64,000 nt of DNA from Nicotiana tabacum. Taxonomy: Eukaryota > Streptophyta > Magnoliopsida > Solanales > Solanaceae. The stretch covers positions 23,428,822 to 23,492,821 of the forward strand of contig NC_134101.1 in assembly GCF_000715075.1 (NCBI RefSeq). Reading direction: 5' to 3'. The translations under genes and the position numbers were made by a program. The notes below the pieces were generated by a model. It did not search any database, had not been told where the DNA came from, and saw nothing but the letters and a program-made list of their open reading frames with translations. This document shows, one piece after another, positions 56,301-64,000 of this stretch (positions are counted from its first letter, which is position 1; the number at the start of each line of letters is the position of its first letter).

Positions 56301-59300
56301 ATGGCGGGGAGGAATCAACCGCCGTACAGGCCAAGAGGAGGAGTCAACTTTTCATCTTCTTCTTCTTCCAGATCCTTCCATCCTTCCCGCAACTCAACCA
56401 AAAATGTCAATTCAGAAGAACGGAAGAAGACAAGCTCTAGCAATTGGGACAACAAAGCCGCCATTGATGGAGATATTGATGATATTCAGAATTTACCTTC
56501 CTTAGTTGGAACCTGCCCTTTCATGTGTCCTGGTACCACCTATTTCCTCACTTTTCCTCTTTCTGTGTTGACATATTATGCTTTTTTGTGTGCGCAAAGA
56601 TGGAATCTAGCATATAACCTGGTACACACACAAAAAGAAAAAAACCTTTCTTACACTATGTTTGTATCTAATCAATAAATACATAAACTTTTAACATGAT
56701 TTAATTTATCACTTAACCAGGGTAAATTAACTGGCTCGTTGTAAACAGGAATTTTTTCTGCTTCCTGTACCCATTGTTAGTCTAACTGGATAATATAGAA
56801 TATTTGAAGTATAAATTTTTATAAAGTATGTTTGTTGTATTTCTCTATCTGCGTTTGTGTCTGTATAAAGAGGTGCAGTTGATACATTTAAATCCTGGTC
56901 CATGTGCACCTGCAACTTGAAATAAGTTTGTCTTTTTCTTGGAAAAATAAATTGCAGTTGAGGAGAGGGAAAAGCGAGAGAGGCTGCGGGACTTAGCTGT
57001 GTTCGAGAGGCTATATGGAAATCCTGCCAAATCATCACCAAGCCTTGCTGTTAAAAAGGTAGTAATATTTTGGGTATTCTAGTGAGTAGGAATAATTTTG
57101 ATTAGCTTATTTCTTTACCCTTTTTGTTTGATCTACTGAACTCCAAGCATAGCTGGTCTAGAAAGAGGAAGATTGGTAGGTTGATGACCAGTATAAAAGA
57201 ATTTATCTTTGATGAATCTTCTGAATACTGAAATAGCCAAATGGATACACAGATTCGCATAGCCAACACTGGATTGATATTGAGGTTTAGTTGATAGTTG
57301 AAATTAATTTGTTTGATTGGCTGATCTTAACTAGCTCTGTGTTTCACTTGACAAAGCATTTCTAGATTGTAACCAGCTTGTCAAAAAATGTGGAAAGAGT
57401 TTAAGTTGTAATAGCTCTTCAAGCATCTAATGGCCCTTTTGTGAGCATCAATATAAAATAATGGATTAGAAAGTAAATGTTTTGATGTTCAGTGATAATA
57501 CAGGTGATAGACCGTATTTTTGTTGTCTTTTGGGCCATAAAAGTTAATAGTTAGCTTGGACTGTCGTATAAGAGTTTTACGACACTACAATGCCCCCCAC
57601 CCCACCCCCTCAAAACTTCTTTAGGTAATGCTAAGTGACTATTCAGTTTTGAGGTTTTGTACGAAAGATGATGAGCTGGTGAATACAACAAATGTAAAGC
57701 AACTCAATATAAGGAAGTAGAACAAAGTTGGTGACTTGGACAATATCAAACAATTTTCCCTACCATGCATTGACTAATTACTGCCAAATTTGTAGATATT
57801 AGTACAAGTCAAGCGCATTTCATCAAAGGATAACAGAACATGCTTGTTCCCTAGAAGTTAGAGGGCCTCTTTTTTTTCTCTTTGAATTTTGAACGTAGAA
57901 GACCACCTGCTTCAACTTTCACGTGTAAGAATTATTAACGTTGTAGTCCATAGCTAAAAGCATCAAATTGAAACGCTATTCCATAATGTTGGAGAGGATA
58001 AAAGATCAACAACATCGCTTAGGACAAAAGAAATTTTGTGCAGAAAGTTTCAAAAGGAACTGAACTTGCAATAAAATGTAGAGCTCTGAAGGGATAAACA
58101 AAGATAGATCACTGAAAATTTTCATTTTTATCGTGTCAAAATATACCCCAAAGCAGTACATTACAGATTCTAACAGTTGTACTCCTTTCAGACTTCATTT
58201 TCATTGTTGTAATACTTATAAGCCAAGTGTTAGTTGCGGCGGAAGTGATTTCAGAGTCTTTTCTTACCTACTTTTGATACTTTAGCAAAATTTAATTCAC
58301 TCCTCAGTCTTTGTCAATTGTCGCAATGATGGTTTATTGAATTTTTCTCTTGTTAGTTCTGCAGGACTATATCTGGAAAGACTGTGCAAGATTCTGACGT
58401 GAGGCCTCTCTCAGTGTTGGAAGACACTTTAAATTATCTGAGTAACTTGCTGGATTCTACAGAGCATCCCTTTGAGGTGGTTCATGACTTCATCTTTGAT
58501 AGGATGAGAGCCATTAGACAAGATCTAAGCATGCAAAATATCGCTTGCAGTCGAGCGGTCTCTATGTATGAGAGAATGGTATGCTCATTAATCAGGTTAT
58601 CTTATCCAAAAGAACTTGAATTAGAGCTGAATGGAATATGTGTGTCTAGATGCATGAATCATGATATGGTTGCATCTTACCATCCTACGGTTCCTGCATC
58701 TCAATCTTCTTTCCTCGAGTCTTAAATCCACTGCGAGCAAATTTTTAACATTGCAGAAAGCAGAAAAAGATCAATAAAGGAACTTGAGAAGCTTGTAGAT
58801 TGAATTCAAAAGATGAATTGATTTGATAATAAGAAGTGAATATGTTGTTAGATGTGGATGTTGTATCCCCTACTAGATACAATTTTTAACCAATTTGTTG
58901 ATACAAATTTAGCCATTGGGCCACCTTAACCACTTGGCCATGTTCTCCCAATCACTCTGCTAGTTTCTTGCATGTTGACTTTCATCAGTTCCCTGTGTGT
59001 TTAAGGGAACAACTGAATTTTGATGTAAATAGCTTAGTAATTATGTACCTCCAGAGTGCTTTTGTTAATGATTTTCTTTACCTTTTTCTCAAAAAAAAAA
59101 AGAAGGAAAAAAAATTGTGAAGGAGTAGAAGAGGGAAGAACATTTTTTTATAAGGTAATAGTTTCATTAAGAAGGGCAAAAAACGTGCTCGTATACAAGT
59201 ATATCAAAAAATAGAAAACCATTTTAAACCTTACAAGAAGAAATGGTTTTCTGCTAAAGACACCCAATTACCTCCACAAATAGGAACCTCATGGGTGCAC

Positions 59301-62043
59301 GAAAATGAAATAAGGGAAAAAAGGCTATTCCTTAATTGTATAAAGTCTTCTTCTACTCCCTCAAAAGCTCTCATATTTCTCTCCCACCAAACGATTCACA
59401 TAAGTGCTAGAGGATCGACATCCCATTCCATCTTCTTCTGTGACTTGATTGCTGACATTACACAGTACCCGCCTCCTTATATTGTGATCTTAATCTGATA
59501 CAACAAATAAGTATTTTTTTCTCTTCTTGTAGGCTAAGTATTTATTTCCTTCAATGTAGAGAATATCCTCCTCATTCGATATATAACCCCCTTCTTTGGT
59601 AATCTTTCGTTTGGCTGGTATGACAAGGAAACATCTTATTTAGGAAACCAAGCAAATAATTTTTTCGTATAGATTCTAAGCTTAAAATGTTCAAGTACTC
59701 CTTCTTTTAGTATTAATGCAGATTGCAGAATGTTTAGAAATATGTAGCTCTAATATGGTTTTCTCCACAGGTTAAATTTCATATAATATCCCAGCATAAG
59801 CTTAGAAGATGTAGCGGTTCAAGTATTTCTTCGCTGTCATACCTCAACATGGAGCAGCTTACGAAAGCATTGGCAACTTTATTTAATCTTTATGAAGCAA
59901 GTCGAACTTCAGAATCCATCTTTGAAAATGAAGCTGAATTTTTTTCATTTTATGTGCTTCTCCGCCTTGATTCTAAAACCCAAGGAACAGTTAGGTTTTC
60001 ATTTTTTTTTCCTTCCTCTTTCTGAATTTATCAAAGATTGTGAATTGTTGATAACTATCAGGAGCTTACTCAGAGACCGTTTTCTTCATTCAATTTCATT
60101 AAACATTGTTCTTCTTGATTTGCAGGGGGAGACACTATCTTTATGGTTCCGCCGTGTTCCTTCTCACATTATGAAGTCAACAGAAATGAATTTTGCTCGG
60201 AAGATCTTGAGGTAGATCAAAGGCATTTAGTATCAATTATAGTTGCTAGTAGAATACTTTTTATTTTTGTATATGGGAAGTTCAACCTTTTATTCTTATT
60301 TGTAAATTATTTTGTGACAGATACTTTAAATTGGGCTTCTACAAGAAATTTATCCATATAACAGAGTCTGAAGCATCCTACCTGCAGTATTGCATTATTG
60401 AACCTTCTATCAATGAGGTGAGTTCTTATATATCAGCAAATTATATTTCTGTGGCATATGCTCTCTCTCATTTGCCTGATAAATATTGTTTTCACTCCTC
60501 CCCTGCTTTTCGTTACTGTTGGAAGAAAATTGGGGTTTGATCCTTCTCCCACCATATTAGTCTGCTTCTTACTGAGAAGAAAACAGGAAACTAAGGCCTG
60601 TCTAAAATGGCAGCCTTTAACGTCTAGTTTGAAGCATCCCTGACTAATGCTGGCATTGAGAAGCAAAATGCTCCAACTTTTAAGTGCTTTAACAATTTTC
60701 TCTACTTAAATAGAATTCCCTTCTTAACTTTTTCTGCTTCTCCCCCCCCCCCCTATTTATTATTATTTTTATTTTTTTTATGTTTTATTTTATGGATAAG
60801 TTTGATTCCCCTTAATTTGCTCCATTTGTGTTACTAAGGTTCGAGCACTAGCTATTTCCTGTGTGAATTACGGAGGATACAAGCTTCAGCCTTTTCCCCT
60901 GGCGGCTCTTTCCAAGTTCCTAATGATGAAGGTAAAATCCTATCTAGTATTAAGGATTTTGATTAGAAAAAAAAGTTCAGCTCTCCACATTCTGAATTTG
61001 GCTGCTCTAATGCATGGTTATTTAGGAATGGGAGTTAGAGTCTTTCTGCAATGACAGTGGCCTTCAGACCTCCATCGATGAAGAAGGAAATAGTTGCTTG
61101 CCTACCAAGCAAACAACTCTTATCCATCCAAAAGGAGGGTTGCACAAGTATTATCCTCTGGAGTCAGATCGGTTCGAGAGGTGAGTCCTACAAATTTCTT
61201 CATTCATTCCCCTACAGGAACAATTAAAATCGTTGAAGCAAAGCTGAAAGATCTTAAATTATGAGAACAAACTTAAACACTTCTTCCTTTTGCGAAAGTA
61301 GGCTGGCTGTATGAGCTCTAAGTTACCAGGTAAATTAGAATATGTGGGAGTCCAAGTAAGAGCATAACCTTGTACTAGTGTGACAGGGACCAACTTCACT
61401 ATAAATATGGAGCAATTTATCACTAAGTCAACCATCATGTTGCTAAAAAGAATTCTCACGTATGTATGTATGTAGATGGATGTATAATTAAATTTTATGC
61501 TTCTGGTAGCGAATGAAAATTACTTGAAGATTCTAAAGTAATTTAATTGGACCTTTACTATCTGATGCCAAGGCTGATTGGTCGATCTTCTCTGGCATTG
61601 ATTTATTACTCTCTAGCAATACATAACCCTGAAGAAGGGAGTAAATGGATTTCCGGGCCATAGTGATTACCTGCTCACTTGCTTTTGCTATGCTCGAAAT
61701 CCGTAGTTGACCGACATACATTTTTGAAGTACTTGGGATTTTGGATCCCATCTGTCCAAGCCTTGGTGGATAATATTACCTAGTACCTGCACTGGTGGGA
61801 GGTAGGAGGTACCCCGGAATTAGTCAAGGTGCACACGAGCTGGCCCGGACACTACAGTTATAAAAAAAAATTAATTTTTCACATTCTTACGAACAAAGTG
61901 ATTACTATATCTTGATCCTCAGCTAATTGCAGAAAGCAAAATTACTGCATTCTCGGAACTTGATGGTTGCTGCACAAACAGTGCAGGCTCCCTGCTAACT
62001 GCTAAGTCAACCTTTTTGTTTCAGGTTATCTGTTGAACTGTAA
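56301..62043 (+). CDS. SAC3C: SAC3/GANP-family protein, SAC3C-like, nine exons
   Basis: Exons: 56,301-56,532; 56,958-57,058; 58,357-58,578; 59,771-59,989; 60,126-60,211; 60,321-60,417; 60,839-60,931; 61,026-61,180; 62,025-62,043. The join is in frame with no stop, total 1,224 nt (407 aa). All introns are GT-AG. The N-terminus (about 1-69) is Ser/Arg-rich and disordered; the SAC3/GANP domain begins at GTCPFMCP (70-77) with [20 protein letters not shown], then [80 protein letters not shown] and [12 protein letters not shown], ending RFERLSVEL. Sac3 proteins scaffold TREX-2-type mRNA export complexes; the plant C paralogue, close to human SAC3D1 in size, is less characterised. The 5' end lies 336 bp from a Tat LTR; intron 8 carries a SINE. 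Confidence 0.85.
61750..61875 (+). mobile_element. SolS-type SINE fragment in intron 8
   Basis: TGTCCAAGCCTTGGTGGATA, GGTGGGAGGTAGGAGGTACC, AATTAGTCAAGGTGCACACG and AGCTGGCCCGGACACTACAG precede an A-rich tail. This is the familiar 3' body of Solanaceae SINEs. The tRNA-like head with A and B boxes is not clear, so it may be 5'-truncated. Confidence 0.6.
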
Positions 62044-63639
62044 GAGCTTAGGTGGACGCGACACGAAAAGTTGTGTGTTAAAGCCATTCGATTGGCTTGG
62101 TCGAGCTAGTTTGAGACTTCAGATTCAGCATAAGAAGAGCTCTAGATCTAGTTTACATGACAGTATTCTGATCTTCATACATGCCTCATTTTGAAAGTAA
62201 TGTGCATCACCAAAAGATCCTTAAACCATTCCATTTAGATGTGTTTTAAGGTTTGCATTTTGCATACTTCTTGAATTTAGTAGTCTATTTCTGTCCTTCC
62301 TCCCCCTTTCCTCTTTTCCCTCAGGAGGCATTGTATCATAATTCCTGTCACTTTATACCATATAGAAAGAACAACAAAGAACAAAGCTGGCCGAGTAGTT
62401 GTGCTTACAAATATGTTTCTTATACAAGAGTCTTAGTTGATGGGATAAAGATATTTGTTGAATTTACTTCTTTTTTTCTATCAACGGGACCTGCGGGATT
62501 GGGATCATCTAACGCTAGCGTGATTCTGTCGGACCAAGACGCGAGGCTTTCATCAGACAAGGGCTGGAAGCACAGTGGCTATCAAACGGCAAATCAACTC
62601 TTATAGTGGATTGTTGAGAAAACGAGAATCTTGTCAACTTAATGCCATCTTCTTAGCTCGTTGGAATTTTGTAAGCGTCTTACAGGAGATATTGCTTGAA
62701 TTAGTACAGAAACCAAAAACTACGTACTCAATTATCAAGAAGGGGAGTGGCAATTCAAGGATATTTAGTGCTGGCTTTGATCGTTTATATGAACTTCAGC
62801 ATTTGAACCTTTTTATCATTTATTTTCTAATGTCAAATTTTAACAGTGTACGCTATAACATAGGTACTCTCTCTCATTTGTCTTATCCCTCCAAGTTTTT
62901 TATTCAAATCCACTACCCAAAATTGCCTATTGCACTCTCTTTTTTCTCATTTTCAGTCAATTGAGCAGTATTTGATGGGTAACGGTAATAGCAAATACCA
63001 ATTTGCCATTAATTTATAGGCCTGCGCATTCACTTGGTAACTGTTTCCTTGTCCCAAGGTTGTTTCGAAAAGATCAAGGTTTTTTCTTCAGATGGCAAAA
63101 GATCAAGTTAAGAAAGCGAGGGTAGAGTTTGTGGTCCTTTGGATATAGGAGTTTGAGAATAATTCTTTTCAAACACAAGGAGACCAGTAGAATAAAGCGA
63201 TGGATATAACGACTATGAATGTCTCTTATTTGATTATTGGATCATTTCAAAATGGAATTTGACATGATACGGCGCTAATAAGTTTTGCTAGTATTAACAA
63301 AGTAATTCTTTGCATCCTTTTCATTAGGTATGCCTGGTTTATAACAGGGAACAACATAGTTCGATACCATCTTTTTTACAGGACCAGGGGAATGGAAAAC
63401 ATGGGCAGATCCAAAATTTTAACAAGATGGGTGCACACATTACTAATTGAAAAGGCATAGATGCCAAACATGTGACTCTGGGGTAGTCGAGCTGAGATCT
63501 GTAAGTAATTGGTGGAGGGTTGGGAGTTGCACGATAGAAACGGGAAAATAGTCATTTCTTTTCCCAAATGAATTTAATTTTAGTTAGTTTTTATATGCTA
63601 ATACTGTAAAAATATTTGTACTATCAAGTCAACTGTGCT
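62044..63639 (+). other. 3' flank of the SAC3C-like gene, no gene recognised
   Basis: The SAC3C 3' UTR probably occupies the first few hundred bases; no clear AATAAA was identified. The remainder has only short open frames (for example 62,253-62,606) without recognisable domains. I see no repeat, tRNA or conserved element until the LINE at 63,640. Confidence 0.5.
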
Positions 63640-64000
63640 AACAACAACAACATACCCAATATTATCCCATATCGAGGGGTCTGGGGAGGGTAGTGTGTAC
63701 GTAGACCTTACCCCTACCTTGTTAAGGTAGAGAGACTGTTTCCAATAGACCCTCGGCTCAGGAAAACATAAGCACCACATTAATTAAAAGATAGACAAGG
63801 AGGAACAATACCAAAACGCCATGTAAAAGCAGCATAAAAACAACACGATGATAAGATAATCAAAATGAAGGAAAACGACAGGTAGTCATAGAAACCTACT
63901 ACTAACAGAATGCGAGAGTGGGTACTAATACTACTGGTATGAACAATCTACCACCTACCCCACTACCTTAATCCTCGACCTTCACACCTTCCTATCAAGG
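63640..64000 (-). mobile_element. 3' end of an RTE-type LINE, continuing past the window
   Basis: The minus strand runs from the window edge with the C-terminal coding remnant (LDRKV-RSRIKV-like text near 63,950-64,000), through a 3' UTR with GGTAGGGGTAAGGTCTACGT, to a (TTG)n tail at 63,640-63,651. Short TTG tails are typical of plant RTE LINEs and of the SINEs they mobilise. Very common in Solanaceae; a SINE sharing this tail is the alternative. Confidence 0.6.

Noticed and set aside
58579..58725. Continuation of SAC3C exon 3 through ...[20 protein letters not shown]
   Set aside because: A GT donor at 58,579 joins in frame to exon 4 and the family sequence resumes there; the extension has no family resemblance.

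Overview
This is plant nuclear DNA, most likely from the Solanaceae (Nicotiana-like). The evidence is Tekay, Tat and Athila Ty3/gypsy retrotransposons, an L1 LINE with a terminal RNase H, a SolS-like SINE, RTE-LINE tails, and one host gene with nine exons and GT-AG introns. The species is inferred from repeat content only. About 56 kb on the left is nested, mostly dead retroelements; the host gene lies at 56.3-62.0 kb.

Layout. 1-10,569: a Tekay-like LTR fragment abutting a non-autonomous long-LTR element (LARD type, minus strand) with 3.3 kb LTRs, an initiator-tRNA-Met-type PBS and no recognisable polyprotein. 11.6-20.25 kb: a decayed L1 LINE (plus strand) carrying 231-bp 5' repeats and an insertion. 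20.4-27.56 kb: a minus-strand Athila-type element that keeps gag and protease but no visible RT. 27.6-28.9 kb: AT-rich DNA with an inverted repeat. 28.97-42.5 kb: a pile of Tekay pieces (minus strand, with an inverted LTR fragment) and a truncated minus-strand Tat element. 42.5-44.09 kb: a long near-perfect hairpin containing gene fragments, including a PPR piece. 44,378-55,964: a complete 11.6 kb plus-strand Tat element with two 733-bp LTRs and a 5-bp target-site duplication. 56,301-62,043: a SAC3/GANP-family gene (SAC3C-like, 407 aa predicted). 63,640 to the end: the 3' end of an RTE-type LINE on the minus strand.

The most notable system is inside the 11.6 kb Tat element. Downstream of integrase, on the opposite strand, lies a four-exon gene (52,307-54,843) with its own TATA box, three introns of 74, 83 and 77 nt, an N-terminal region resembling the Pfam 'putative gypsy type transposon' family (Transposase_28), an acidic middle and a coiled-coil C-terminus. 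A 16-unit tandem array lies between the convergent ends of pol and this antisense gene, and many units carry AATAAA in the antisense direction. This copy of the antisense gene is damaged by stops, one frameshift and one altered splice donor.

The other two notable structures are the hairpin, whose left arm is split by about 13.5 kb of nested retroelements, and the insertion of the Tat element only 336 bp upstream of the SAC3C-like start codon in the same orientation. Domain calls rest on motif recognition by eye; no database search was run.
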